Positions 24,601 through 36,905 of a stretch of DNA of 64,000 bases are shown in pieces. A program made the translations under genes and the position numbers. The notes beneath the pieces are model-generated. The model had not been told where the DNA came from. It made no database searches and was given only the letters and a program-made list of their open reading frames with translations. The stretch covers positions 1 to 64,000 of the forward strand of contig JADFUC010000892.1 of NCBI GenBank assembly GCA_019722365.1, in the 5' to 3' direction. How positions within the stretch are numbered: position 1 is the stretch's first letter; the number at the start of each line of letters is the position of its first letter. The DNA comes from Lithospermum erythrorhizon (taxonomy: Eukaryota; Streptophyta; Magnoliopsida; Boraginales; Boraginaceae).

Positions 24601-27519
24601 CTCGGTAATATTATTTATAATTGTTAAATTAATAATGTTCATTAACAATATATATTAGCATGAAAAATCCAATTTGGCTTCTTGAAAATTCACAAATTAC
24701 GTTGATATCTAAGAAAATTAGAATTAACAAGATCTGGATTTCGACTCAATAAAAGACTCAACTAGACTCGATAAAGTTGATGCAAGGTTCGGCGAGAATA
24801 TAATTTTACATAAAACCCAAAAGCAATAAAATTTGGCTGATAATTATCAAATGTCGAGTTCGGGCAGAGTCAAAGGTTTAAACTTCTTCAGTTAAATCAT
24901 TTTAAATGCCTAATTGGCTACAACACACAATTTTTAATGAAAATATAGCTTTAACATAAATATAGACGGAATCAGTTGGTTGGGTAATTATCCACACACA
25001 AGTAATCGGAAGCCAATATATATAATCTCGAACGAGGTAGTCAGTGAATTTTTCTTTGATGTATTATGTGTTTAATGGCATTCGTCAAGTAAAGTATTTT
25101 TCAATACATAGTGAAATATTATCATATTAGCATCACAATCCTAGAGATTACGAATTTCTAAGCTTGTATAAGCCTCATACTTGTTCTATCTTCTCTTCTA
25201 GTAATATGATATTATGACTAATCCACTTCAAACTTTAATTCAAATTAAAGCAAGAAGATTTAACATCGTAGTACCGGGGTAATGACAATGACACACAGTA
25301 GCCATAGGCGGACAGATGCGTCACATGCTCGTTCAAGGTCAGTTTTAAAAGGTGAACTTGTTTGTTCAGGGTAATTTCAGTAAAGGAGCGAAAGTCTTTA
25401 ATGTCGCCTTAAGCGCCAACCCCCGTAACGTGTGGGTTCGAGTCGCGTAAGTGGCGAATGCCGTATTGAAGTGATTTAAAGGAAGCTCTCGTCCGAAGTA
25501 GCAGGTTGAGGCAGCATCTGCCGGTCCTTTCGCCCGTGGAATTTTATGATGGGGGACGCCGGTGTTAATATAACGATTCAGCGGCACAATAATTAAGCTA
25601 GTGGAAAAACTATTCAACAAGCTGGTGCTACAATAATACAATAGTTGAGTCGTAATCAGTCTAGGAAAGTATACTCACCGTGAAATTATTATTATATTCT
25701 GTAAGATTTTTTCCACAAAAGATGATCCAGGGAGACCAGACACGTTTAATTATATTGTGGAATACAGTATTGTTATTTGACTCACTATTAATACCGTGTA
25801 TGTATAGGACTTCGACCACGACACACAAAGGCTCTCGGATTTGTTGGTCATGTTGAGCATCATGTATTCATATATTTAAGAAATTAAGGCTATTGATGCT
25901 ATTCATATACATTCACTAAAACCACAAGTAGTTCCATAATTTGTAATATTTGTTACTCGATCTTCATTCTTTGAAGTCCAAGATTATCTACGTATGTATC
26001 CAATCTAGGCGACGTTGAGTATATTGATATGGTAGATATTAGTGATACCTATAAGAGCTAATAGCTACAATAATCCTCGAATAAAGTGGTATGACATTAC
26101 ATTTTAATCCCATATTAAGCAGGTTTACATCGATTGACCAGATTCAGTCACGTCCAAAATGTAGTGAATAACAAACTAAACACCAAATACAAAATGAAAC
26201 TTCGAACAAGAAACAATACAACAATTATCAACATAAATCATAATGAAGCCAGACCAGTATGAAATCGTTTCATAATAGGTTGTTAGAATGGAAGACATGT
26301 CTTCCAGATATAATAGTTGAATCAGTGATTTACCGTCTTTACAAACATTAAAGTACTCTCGAATATTTTTTAAATTTTATTCAATTTTTTTTATCATGAC
26401 ATTAGGAAAATAAATCAAATTAGCACAACAATCAAGTCGATCTACTGTATAAACATGAAGAACTCTTTGTGATTTTTTATTTTTAATGTTTTTATTTTTA
26501 AGGGTTTTATTCATGTTAATAAAGTTTTGTAATCAAGAAAAAATTAAAATTAAATACTTTAGATTTTGAAGAATGTCATAATACTCAAATGAATACTAAA
26601 ATGTATTCCATCTATCTCTAAAATTAATCATATTTGATATTTTTAATTGGCGGACTAATATAAAATTGCCACGAATTTGAATTGATACACATAATTGTTT
26701 TTAATCAAAATTACTTTACGAATACTAAAGCCTAGTGAAAATATATTTTTTATCTATTAATTATCATATAACATATGATATAAGCAAAAATGAATCTTCG
26801 AAATTGAAATAATGTATGTGCTATATGAATTGTAGGACTATTGAAAATAGATCATAGATTGCCGCTACAACTGTAATAGATCAGTTATCCCATGAATCAC
26901 ACTTTTAATGAAGAGGGTAAATATGAGATTGTATGTATATTAGATTTAAGGTTAATCTACGACTGTTATACACGCACAAAACGATGATAAAATGAATTAA
27001 TGCTTGAAATTACTATTTTACCACATGTAGATTTTACGGTTCTTATGCAAAATAAGCGAATTTTGTCAGTTAGCAGCTAAAAAATAAGCCGAATTCATCA
27101 TGTACTTAGTAAATAACAAGCGAATTTGCTTGTGAATGCAACAAACACGTGTAATTCGTTTATTAGAAACAAACATTGGATTTATTAACTTGTTTATTCT
27201 GAACACCACGACAAATTACTACTTTCCTTGGCATGCGTAAATTGGTAGTTTGTCATCAAACATGAAAAAAAAAATCGTACATGAATATTGAGAAAACGTG
27301 GTCTTTATTGATATTGAATCGAAGTAGTACTTATTACATTGTGAAATTTTGTTGGGACTACTTCCACAATTTGACAGTAGTGGTTTTCATGTCTCGTTTG
27401 TTTCTAGTCGAACTTGTAGTCATGTATTCGACTGGTCGAACAGTGTACGATCGGCCATCTTTAATATCTTTACTACAATGACAAGGTGAATAATTTTATC
27501 AACTCTACAATTCGGTTGT
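24601..27519. other. Intergenic AT-rich DNA, no gene seen
   Basis: About 2.9 kb with stops in all frames apart from chance frames. It contains a possible SINE at 25370-25600. The word aataccgtgtatgt at 25790 and the tctcggattt that follows are repeated at 32770-32820, showing a further dispersed repeat. Confidence 0.5.
25370..25600 (+). mobile_element. Possible tRNA-derived SINE
   Basis: The string gggttcgagtcgcg at about 25432 fits a pol III B box, and taatgtcgcc about 35 bases upstream could be a decayed A box. The 200-bp block is GC-richer than its surroundings. I see no clear tail or target duplication, so the call is tentative. Confidence 0.3.
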
Positions 27520-28510
27520 TTACCAAAATGTACCATATTTCATAATTTTACCATAGATTACCATATTTCATAATTTTACCATATTCTAAAATTTACCATA
27601 ATTTACCATATTTCATATATAAATTTTTTTTTCATAATTTTATCATATTTAACCATATTCTAAAATTTACCATAAATTACCGAATTTCATAATTAACCAT
27701 ATTTTATAATTTTACCATATTTGTCCATATTCTAAAATTTATCATAATTAGACTTTATTAATTTTAACATATTCTAAAATTTACTATAATACCATGTTCA
27801 TAATTTACCATTTTGACCATATTTCATATTTTACCATATTTCATATTTCATAATTTTACCATAAATTACCATATTTCATATTTTACCATAAATAATATAT
27901 TTCATATTTTACCATTTTTGACCATATTTTATATTTCATAATGTTACCATTTTTACCATATTTTACCATATTTTACCATATTCTAAAATTTACCATAATT
28001 TACCATATTTCATAATTTGACCATTTTTAACCATATTTTGCCATATTTCATATTTCATATTTCATAATTTTACCATAATCTCATCATATGGTCATGTCTA
28101 TAGAAATCTCGTAATATAGTCATGAATTTTACCATATTTCATATTTGCATAATTCATAATTTTACCATATTATTTCATATTTCATAATTCATATTTCATA
28201 GTCCATAATCTAAAATTAACCATATTTTATAATTTTACCATATTTTATCATAACCCTAAAATTTTATCATATTCATAATTTAAATCATAATTTATCATAA
28301 TCTCATGTTCATAGTTAATCATAATTTCATCATAATTTCATAGTGTCATTCTCATATTTCATAGTTTAATCATAATTTCATTCATATTTCATAGTTTAAT
28401 CATAATCTCATATTTCATAGTTTAATCATAATTTCATCATAATCTCATATTTCATAGTTTAATCATTATTTCATAATTTTATCATAATTTGACCATATTT
28501 ATTATATTTC
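27520..28510. repeat. Degenerate AT-rich array, ACCATATTTCATAATTTT words
   Basis: Nearly 1 kb of repeated ttaccatatttcataattttaccatattctaaaattt-type words without a fixed period. The 3' half drifts to atcataatttcatcat words. A second block of the same array lies at 28960-29360. Confidence 0.85.
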
Positions 28511-28959
28511 ATAATTTCACAATCTCAATAATTTCATACTAATTACATTTTCATACTAAATACACAATTCATTACATTTTCATACTAATTAATACACAAT
28601 TCATAATCGTGTAAAGTGGCTTCTTTCAACAAAACCGTTAATGCGAATTCGTTGTTTTTATTTGATATTTAAAACCAAATTCAACTCGGTGGAGTGTGTA
28701 GTCACATGATCAGATCTTTCGATTCGTTTATTATTATGTAACAAAGCGAATTCGTGATATGTTTTGTTAACAAACAAGCGGAGTCGTGGTGTCTTTGTTA
28801 ACAAACAAGCAAATTATTAAGCGTCTTGTTCGTTAAAACAGAATTTTTACCATTTCTTGTTTTCTTTATAAACATTATATTTACTTGTTAGTTCTACAGT
28901 GACCTGAAATAAATTTGGTACTTTATTTCATTTATTGTATGTCGTATCGAGACATGTTG
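28511..28959. repeat. Spacer with AACAAACAAGCGAATT words between array blocks
   Basis: Words such as aacaaacaagcggag and acaaagcgaattcgt recur at 28640, 28745, 28775 and 28800. Related words flank the array on both sides (27055-27200 and 29740-30000), so the array and spacer look like parts of one larger repeat family. Confidence 0.6.
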
Positions 28960-29360
28960 ATTAGATTAAAATGTTCAATTTTCCTATCCATGTAATCTAA
29001 AATTTACCAATATCTCATAATCTAAAATTTACCATATTTCATAGTTTACCATTTTTGACCATATTTTATATTTCATAATGTTACCATTTTTTACCATAAT
29101 TTACCATATTTGACCATATTCTAAAATTTACCATAATTGACCATATTTCATAATTTTATCATTTTAACGGTTTTACCATATTTCATATTTCATAATTCAT
29201 AATTTTACCATAATTAACATATTTCATAATTTTACCATAAATTACCATATTTCATAATTACCATATTTACCCATATTTTTGTTTCATAATTTTATCATTT
29301 TTATCATAATTTTTATATTTGACCATATTCTAAAATTTACCATAAATTACCATATTAACA
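28960..29360. repeat. Second block of the ACCATATTTCATAATTTT array
   Basis: Same degenerate words as 27520-28510, about 400 bp. Confidence 0.85.
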
Positions 29361-29394
29361 ATAAATCTTAGCAAACATTTTCATAAGTGCGTCA

Positions 29395-29690
29395 TATTTT
29401 ATAATTAATTATTTAATTATTATTTAATTCATTCTTATGTAATTAATTATTTGAATTTCTTCTTATGTAATTCTTATTTAGTCATCATTATTTAATTCAT
29501 TCTTATGTAATTAATTATTTAATTTCTTTTTATGTAATTACTATTTAATTCATTCTTATGTAATTAATTATTTATTTCATTTTTATGTAATTAGTTATTT
29601 ATTTCATTCTCATGTAATGATTATTTAATTCATTCTTATGTAATAAATTTGTAATTAATTATTTAACTAATTTTATGTATTCATTCTTAT
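29395..29690. repeat. Tandem repeat of TAATTAATTATTTAATTCATTCTTATG, about 30-bp unit
   Basis: About eight to nine irregular units with the words attcattcttatgtaatt and aattatttaatt. It adjoins the preceding array but has a different unit. Confidence 0.85.
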
Positions 29691-30948
29691 GAATTTGTAT
29701 TGTGTTTACGTATAACCAAACAGTATCTGTGAGTAGATTATTGAGCAAACACACAAAAAATTTGCTTATTATGTAATAAGCATGACACTAGTTCGGTTAC
29801 ATATAAACAAACAAGTTAAGCCAAAATCTTTATTATGAAACAATGAATTAAACTTGTTTGGTTGTAAGCAACACATTAATTCGCTTGTTGTCACGTAAGC
29901 GATACTTAATTAAACATTCTTTAACAAACAAGCGGCGAAGTCTTGTTTTATGTGCGTAAGGGCAAAATAGTCGATTCGATTCGCGAGTTCTTGTTTTACG
30001 GTGTGTGTATGGTGTTCTTGGGGTTAATCTTAAGTATACACAATTAATTGGGTTGATTTAAAACAAAAATAAATACTCCCCAATTAAAAATATAATTTAA
30101 AAACAAAATGCCCCCAACAACCAACCCCGTAACCGTCCCCACCATGGTATTCTCAGCTTCTCCTCCACCATCAACCATCGTGAGTTAAACCTCCACAGAG
30201 TGGAGACTCCACGACAGATTTTAAGATTTAATTGGGTTACAACAATTCTTGAGCATTCCAATTCTTGAAAATAATAAATTAAAATTGAATCTTTTTTTAT
30301 AATTTATTTCTTAAATTGTGTTCAAAATTTGATTTTTTAATGTTAGTTGTTAAAATAGTTGTCTCTTGTTGAAATGATAATGAAAGGAAATGGCTGGAGA
30401 AGGAAGTGGGATTAGAATAGACATTGAATAATTGGTTCGGAACAGAGAAGCAAGGAATGATTTTGAATCTGAGAATAGTGTTCTGTCAATTGTTTGTAGT
30501 ACTTGTATTGAGTGTGGAAATGTTGGTGTATTGAGTGACAATGGTAAGAGGTGGTGGTGCGGACGGCGGAGCTGGGTGAGGGAGGAGCTTTTTCTTCATT
30601 TACCAAATCAAGCAGCATAATAATCTGAGATATTATAACAAAAAGGGAGCATTGAGACACTTATGTTACAAGTTTTATGTGGTTTAGTATTTAAGTTTAC
30701 GGACACTTAACATCTTTTCAAGGCGTGCAGTATGCTTATTTTAAATTCTACGCATCCTAACACGATTTTGACACAAAAATACACAACGAAATGACTATTA
30801 TACCCTTTTCACCTTCCAAAACTCTCAATTAACTGCCATTTCTTAATCTATCAGTTTCTTAATCTAATTCAACTGAAAACCCTTTTCACCTTCCAAAACT
30901 CTTGACTCTCAATCAACAAAACACGAGAATCAATAGAAAGAGCCCAGT
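29691..30948. other. Intergenic, no confident gene
   Basis: The first 300 bp carry the aacaaacaagc words described for the array spacer. The rest has a few short open frames (30432-30620 plus, 30350-30660 minus). The plus-strand words RWWCGRRSWV near 30550-30580 recall a GRF-type zinc finger, but only a fragment is present and I do not annotate it as a gene. Confidence 0.4.
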
Positions 30949-32550
30949 ATGAAAAAGTTGAAGAAGAAGTTGATGAATATTACGAGGACGACTTTTTCGA
31001 GGAAGAAGAACCCGAACCCTTTTGGAGAGAAGAAGGAGTCCCGAACAATTTGCCTAGATCGTATGGTAAGTTTTGAAGAATTATGCTTCGGGGTGGTTCA
31101 ATTTACTGATTTTAGTACTTATGATAACATCATTTCTGAGGAGAGATAGCTTGACTTGATAAAGATTAGGGCGAATGGAAGGTTTATGAAGTTTGGTGCT
31201 CATCGTGTGTATTCAGGGGGTGGGTTAGGTACTTAGACTATTGTGAGGGGTGTCGACTCACAATGATATGGTTGATGTATGCGTTAGAGGCGGATAGAAA
31301 TTTGTGGTATTTATTTTTGTTTACAAAAACCTATGACTTAACAGATGATGGAGTTAGTTCAATTTGAAGACACAAGAAGATGTGGATGAGATGATTCAAT
31401 AGGATAAAGGGGTTAGGGAAATAGGGTTGTTTTGTCGCCGCCTAGTCGAGAAAATTTGGTAAGAGAGCACGCTTTTTAGGTGAATTATGATTCTATCACA
31501 AGTAATGTGGCCTAAAGCTACTTTGAAGGAACTTGATGGCCGAAGTGAATTTGTTAAGTTTTAAAGAAAATTCTAATAAGAAAATTCCATTGTTACCGTG
31601 GTACCACGATGATTACTGCGTGGTTGAAGAGAAGTGTTGAAGGGAGCCGAGAGAGAATGGAGGATGTAGAAATACGAAGTGCAGGGGATGGATGAAGTAG
31701 AAGTTCGAGGGGGTCAGAGGTTTGAGGAAATGGAAGTTCGAAGTCGAGAGGTTTGAGAAATGGAAGTTCGTGAGGTGAGGGGATTGAGGAAGTGGAAGTA
31801 GAGGGGGTCGGGGGATGGATATTTTCATAGACTGACAAAGCTTATTGTCTTTGAGGATTTTGATTATGACACTGAAGCTTTCATGAGGGAAGACAATTTT
31901 GGTGAAGATGATGAGTCGATCGAGGAAGAAGAAATGGAGGGTGAAACCCAGGAGGCTTACAATGAGATAGATGGGGGTGCATGCTACGCAGATGAGGAGG
32001 GAATGTTTGAGGATTTGGGGCCAATTCTGAATGACATTGGGCCACTTCCTGAGTGTTTATTTGAGCACTCTAACCAGTTTTTTGAATTGAGTGAAGAGGA
32101 AACTGAAGGGGAAGGAGTTGGCTACAGTTCGAGGCGAGGAAGAAAAGAAGATCTAGAGTATAGCAGTGGTACGTCTTAAAAATCCTGTGTTAGTCCTAAC
32201 ATGGTCTTTGGAAGTGTTCGCGATTTTAGGCAACTTGTTAGGAAGTATACGGTAACAACAAAGAAGCCCCTGAGTTTGTAAAAATGAGGAGATGAGTTAG
32301 AGTGTCAAATGTATCAATGAGGATTGTGACTTCTTCGTGTTGTGTTCACAAGTTGGCAAGTCGAAGGACTTATCTATTAAGACTATGGACGGGAATCATA
32401 CATGTGGGACGTCCATCAAAATCCCAACGATCTCTGTGAAGTGGCTGGCGAAGAAATATGTGAACAAGGTTCGAAGAACCCAAACATATCAAGCATTCAT
32501 CAATCCACCGTACAACGTCCTTATCAGATGCATCTCACTTCGTCTCTAGT
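30949..32550 (+). pseudogene. Mutator-like (MULE) transposase, N-terminal remnant
   Basis: An acidic region (31883-32179, 98 codons, rich in Glu) is followed in shifted frames by a block at 32200-32480 that fits the MuDR N-terminal DNA-binding domain. The readable words are FGSVRDFRQLVRKYTV, VKCINEDCDFFVLC and IKTMDGNHTCG, with the expected C-x4-C spacing and HTC. KWLAKKYVNKVRR follows. The catalytic DDE domain and SWIM zinc finger expected further downstream are absent. At least two frameshifts and stops separate the parts. MULE transposases act in the nucleus on terminal inverted repeats, but no such repeats are visible here. Confidence 0.7.
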
Positions 32551-35174
32551 AGTTTTTATGTATGTTCTTTATATATACTAGTATTATATGTATGTTATTT
32601 TTTGTCTGAATAACTTGGACTATGATGTGGACAACAAGGCTGGTTAGCAGGAAAGCCTTGCATGATAATCCCTCCATAAATTTTAGTATTTGATATTTTA
32701 GTCTAATACGTTTAATTAAGCTAGCCTTACGCGGGTCATTTGCATGACTCTTGTTATTTGAGACTTGCAATACCGTGTATGTGACTTTAAACTTCTACAC
32801 ATGAAGACTCTCGGATTTATTCAATGACTTTGAATCAGCTAGAGTTGCAGGGAGTGAGGTGATCAAGAGGCAAAAAAAAAAGAAAACCAAAAAACAAAAA
32901 ACAAATTGTAGCTGCATCGGATTGCCAAATTTGAATAGTTCTACGATTCAGGCAACAATATAAAAAGTTACGTAGTGTTTTTAGTTTCTAAAATGAAAAC
33001 GTGTTGATAATTTTAGGGAGTGCTCAAAATTAAGTCAATGAAAAATGATTCAATATTCTTTTCCATGGAAAATGGTAATAGAATTGGACAATGGGAGGAG
33101 ACTCCAACGTGGAAAATCACGTTTTATTAATCTCTGTTCATTAATGGTTTCATTAATTATTAAAAGTACAAAATATACGATTATATTAAATATTTTTTCT
33201 TTTTTGGTATATTTTAGGCAATACATATCATTTCCTTATAAAAAAATTTATTAATTTCAATTATATATGCTTATTTTTACCTTTTATTTAATCTGAACTA
33301 ATTTGTTAAACGAATTTTTGTACACATACTAATTAGGCGCATAGAATAATTTTAATACATTTTTTTTTTTGAATTTTTTAAATTGTACCTTCTTAGAATG
33401 ATACATCTTGATAATGTGTTCCATTTTTACGTTGAAATTGAATACATATGAAAATGGGTAGTCGATTTTGGTATATCTTATCGTATATTTTTAGTTGGTC
33501 CTATCTTATCGTTAACTTTCGGTATTGGTATTAACTTTATCTTTTAGGATGATGCTGTCACGTTTTATGATAATGGTCATATCTTATTGGGTTTTGCGTA
33601 AGTATTATTTTGCTAATACTAAACTTAAGTATAAGGCATTTTGTAATTGAAATATAACTTGATTTGCAAATTACCTTTATGACTTAGACATGAAAGAACC
33701 TTGGCCGAATTTGAAAATTTCATATTTTACACAGTACAAATTTCAAAAATTAAAGCCTAAATAATTTTAATCGAACAAAAAAACTACAGAAATTGATCTA
33801 CGAAATTACCAAAAGCGAAGTCCTAAAGAAAATGCTCTAGAATGTTCTGATTATTGAAAGTAAAGAAATGAAATATAGTAAAACTTAATTTCTTCCCTAT
33901 CCGAACTTTGCGAACGATTCACTTTATTCTCAAATTTTACAACCAAGTCGATTACTCTACATAAACTTTTGAACCGTTCACTACTGTTTCTTCTCTTTCA
34001 TCTAGGCGTTATATCGCTCCTCTCATGAAGATAGATGAGATGAAGCATTCAAAATGCAAATTATTTCTCTTCATCTCCTAACCGTGTGAATCGAATTTGC
34101 TTTGGTTTATATCAATTAACCAACTATGTTTTGGTTTACACGAATTTGAAATCTGAACAAGAAGAGTGATATAATTAAAGGTTCTTTTGTTTTTTCAGAT
34201 AATTGCTTTTAGATTCTTTAATTGATTGATATACGATAGTTAGGAGATTTAAAGGTTGACCAAATTTATTGGTTCATCGTTTAATCCCCTATACATATTT
34301 ATATATGTTAATTTATTGTGCGTAATCCCCGCGCGAACAAATATTAATTCATTAATTTCGCCAATATACATTTTCATGTAGTACAAATAATAAATTCAAA
34401 TTATGTAACATACAGAGTATATACGAGGAGAAATAGCATACCATCATATTCTGAGTTTTGATAACTGATAATATACCACAATAGAAAAAATAACCGGTTG
34501 CCTTTATTTTCTTCTTTGTTTCCGAAAGTTTTGTCAAATGTAAGCAAATATTGTGGAAGTCGAACTTTGGGGTGGTTAGTTACTAAAAGGGTAAAATAAA
34601 AATATCAAAATTAGGCCGTTTTGGTAATTGAACCCACACATATTATATATGGTATAAATATCTCAATTAAATCTTCTTATTTTGATTTGAACAAAAATAG
34701 TTTTTCATTTTGGATTTCATAATTTAGACACTTTAATCATTGATCGATTGATATGAAGTTCTTAAATTTGTTTAAACTCTTGATCGATTAAGTATGTTCT
34801 TAGTAGATTTATTGATCTGAGCTTTTGAGATTTAAAGGGTACCAAATTAATTGGTTCTCTTAATCTCCAACCTATTCATATATTTTTTTTGTCAATTCAT
34901 ACATGTATTTGAACAAAACTATTTGTTTTGTTTTAGATTCTTAATCTTCTATACTTTTATTTGATTATTTGTTTCTATTTAATCTATTTAATTATGTATG
35001 GTCTACGAAATTTATAATTGAACAATAAGATTTCTTTGTTTTAGATTCCCGATCTTGTATATTTTAATCAAGATCTTAAAGGTTTTGACCTTGATTTTAT
35101 ATACTCGATTGATCATTTTGTATACTTTAATTGATCTAATGTTTCATCTCTTTTTGGTAAGTAATTTGAGACCT
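32551..35174. other. Intergenic DNA with dispersed repeat segments
   Basis: No gene seen. The part at about 32890-33115 is repeated at 42950-43128 plus 44247-44310, the second copy being split by an insertion. The rest is AT-rich, with short frames that look like chance. Confidence 0.55.
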
Positions 35175-35745
35175 TAGATTTTTTTTAACAGAGAAGTGCA
35201 TTTAGTTCGAGTTTTAGTTTGTTTCCAACTAAAAGTTAAATATTTATATTATTGTCTATATTATGTGATTTTTTATTTTTTGGTCGATAATATCTCACAT
35301 TATTAATTGAGATAAATTTTGTAGAGTTGTGTAGATTATAATGTTGAGAAGATTATAAATTTTTCCTTTGGAATATCAATTTGAGATTGAGAATATTAAA
35401 ATTTGTTATTTTGAGACTATGTATTTTACTAGATAGGAGTCTCAATATATTATGGATCAAAAAAATTTCAACGCACGAGATAATTACAATTGTACATTAA
35501 TCTCTGTTCAAATTGAAATTTTATATATATTTTCAAATAATTATAAAAATATTTTATTTCAACCTTTTAAAATTTCATTAAAGTTTATTTTCAATCATTT
35601 TTAAATTACATAATATTGATTTTAAGATGTTGTTTTTTATTTGTAATTCTAATTAATGAGGTTGAATATTTGCCTTTGTAATATATTTATGTTTATAAAT
35701 ATATATCTTTTAGTGTATATAAACTTATCTTAATTGAAATTTTAC
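35175..35745 (+). repeat. Segmental duplicate, copy 1 (partner 41548-42110)
   Basis: About 570 bp of near-identical sequence, starting gagaagtgcatttag and running to tatcttttagtgtatat. It precedes the WAK-like gene, and its partner precedes the broken WAK copy. Confidence 0.85.
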
Positions 35746-35879
35746 CGTTAAGCGCCGCTTACCTGTGAGTTGAAATGGCTCAAAGGTTTGTTGATGGGTC
35801 TTGGTGTTTCTTCGATTGATCTTTGTTAGGTGTCTTGTGATAGTCGATGCACTTTACACACTTGTCCGTAATCCGGTTT

Positions 35880-36230
35880 TCATGTCGTTCCAAACATAGT
35901 AAGTGAAACATCATTTTGTTCGGGATGCGATTCAGGATGGAACTATTGTGCCTCATTGTATCTCACGACATCTTGAGTTAGGCGAGCTTAACACTAAGCT
36001 TCTTGGGAGCGGCTTTGATTTTTATTGTGCAAGTTGGGCATTTGTGATGTAGAGTAAACAAAAGCAGGGGAGATGTTAGGCATTGTGATATAGTTAGCCA
36101 TATTATTTAGTCCGATATATTGTATTAGGCTAAATTGTGTTAGGCCCGTTAGCTGTTTGATATTTATTGTACTAAACTCATCATAATTAATCAAGGGAAC
36201 ATTATTTCCTACACATATCGTTGACTTAGT
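35880..36230 (+). mobile_element. 3' end of a copia element directly upstream of the WAK-like gene
   Basis: A frame at about 35900-36050 reads KHHFVRDAIQDGTIV and later ELNTKLLGSG, matching the end of a copia RNase H domain. A purine-rich stretch (36061-36073, aaagcaggggaga) follows, then an LTR start tgttaggc at 36074. Only about 150 bp of LTR-like sequence can be followed. It ends about 130-250 bp before the WAK start codon. The element is 5'-truncated. Confidence 0.7.
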
Positions 36231-36233
36231 GAC

Positions 36234-36345
36234 TTATATAATAAGTCTTGTTTTGGTTATGGGAAAACACAATAAAATACTTCATTAGCCTGACCATACA
36301 AAATTACAAATCCTACTTATTATATATATTGGTGGTATATAAACA
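36234..36345 (+). promoter_or_regulatory. Candidate core promoter of the WAK-like gene
   Basis: TATA-like words occur at 36234-36245 (ttatataat), 36319-36328 and 36336-36343. The first, about 120 bp before the ATG, is best placed for a normal 5' leader; the others are too close to the start codon. Part of this stretch may derive from the copia LTR. Confidence 0.35.
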
Positions 36346-36357
36346 TACTTGGAAGCA

Positions 36358-36905
36358 ATGGCAGTAATGTTACAGAAGTTTGTTGCTTCACTTCTACTAC
36401 TACTACTCTCTATCATGGGAGTTGTACCACAGGCTGCCTCAACTTTGCCCATAGCGAAGTCAGGATGCCAAAGCCAATGCGGCAACGTTAGCATTTGGTA
36501 TCCCTTTGGAATAGGTTCGGCCGACTGTTTCTACAACCATTGGTTCGAAATACTCTGCCGTCAAGATCGACCATATCTATCTCTCAATCAAGATGGCGTT
36601 GAGGCGTATGAGGTACTAGCAACGAGTAATGTCAAATTTAGCCAGGGAGTAATAACAATAAGAAGCAATACATCAAACATACGTTTTTGCAAGGATACAA
36701 GTGATTTGGTTGGAATGGCTGCCAATTTGACAGGCAGCCCTTTTGTGTACGATGGTTATAACAAATTGATGCTTCTCGGTTGCGGGACAGCAGTGCTTTC
36801 CGATGGAAATGATTCTATCGTGGGAGGATGCACATCCTCTTGCAATGGTGCTAGGGGTATTATTCTGCTTTCCCGGCAATCCATATATTCTTGATGGATG
36901 TCAAG
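36358..36905 (+). CDS. WAK-like exon 1: signal peptide and GUB_WAK domain, frameshifted
   Basis: I start at ATG 36358, in context GCAATGGC; the frame is open upstream but without another ATG. Residues 1-28 form a signal peptide with a leucine run (LLLLLLS). [15 protein letters not shown] at residues 37-51 is the hallmark of the galacturonan-binding WAK domain. [17 protein letters not shown] and TSSC follow near the end. The in-frame stop falls after 178 codons. About 14 residues of the normal exon end, including [10 protein letters not shown], can be read one frame over up to the donor at 36906. Relatives have roughly 120-150 more residues here, covering the WAK-associated and EGF-like parts, so an internal deletion probably caused the shift. 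Confidence 0.8.

Noticed and set aside
25425..25450. tRNA gene suggested by gggttcgagtcgcg
   Set aside because: No cloverleaf: acceptor and anticodon arms cannot be formed. Kept only as a possible SINE.
27520..29690. CRISPR-like or centromeric satellite array
   Set aside because: The repeats have no constant unit or spacers, so not CRISPR. The period is too irregular and short to claim a centromeric satellite.
30432..30620. GRF zinc-finger gene
   Set aside because: Only a RWWCGRRSWV-like scrap is present; the remaining Cys residues and a gene context are missing.
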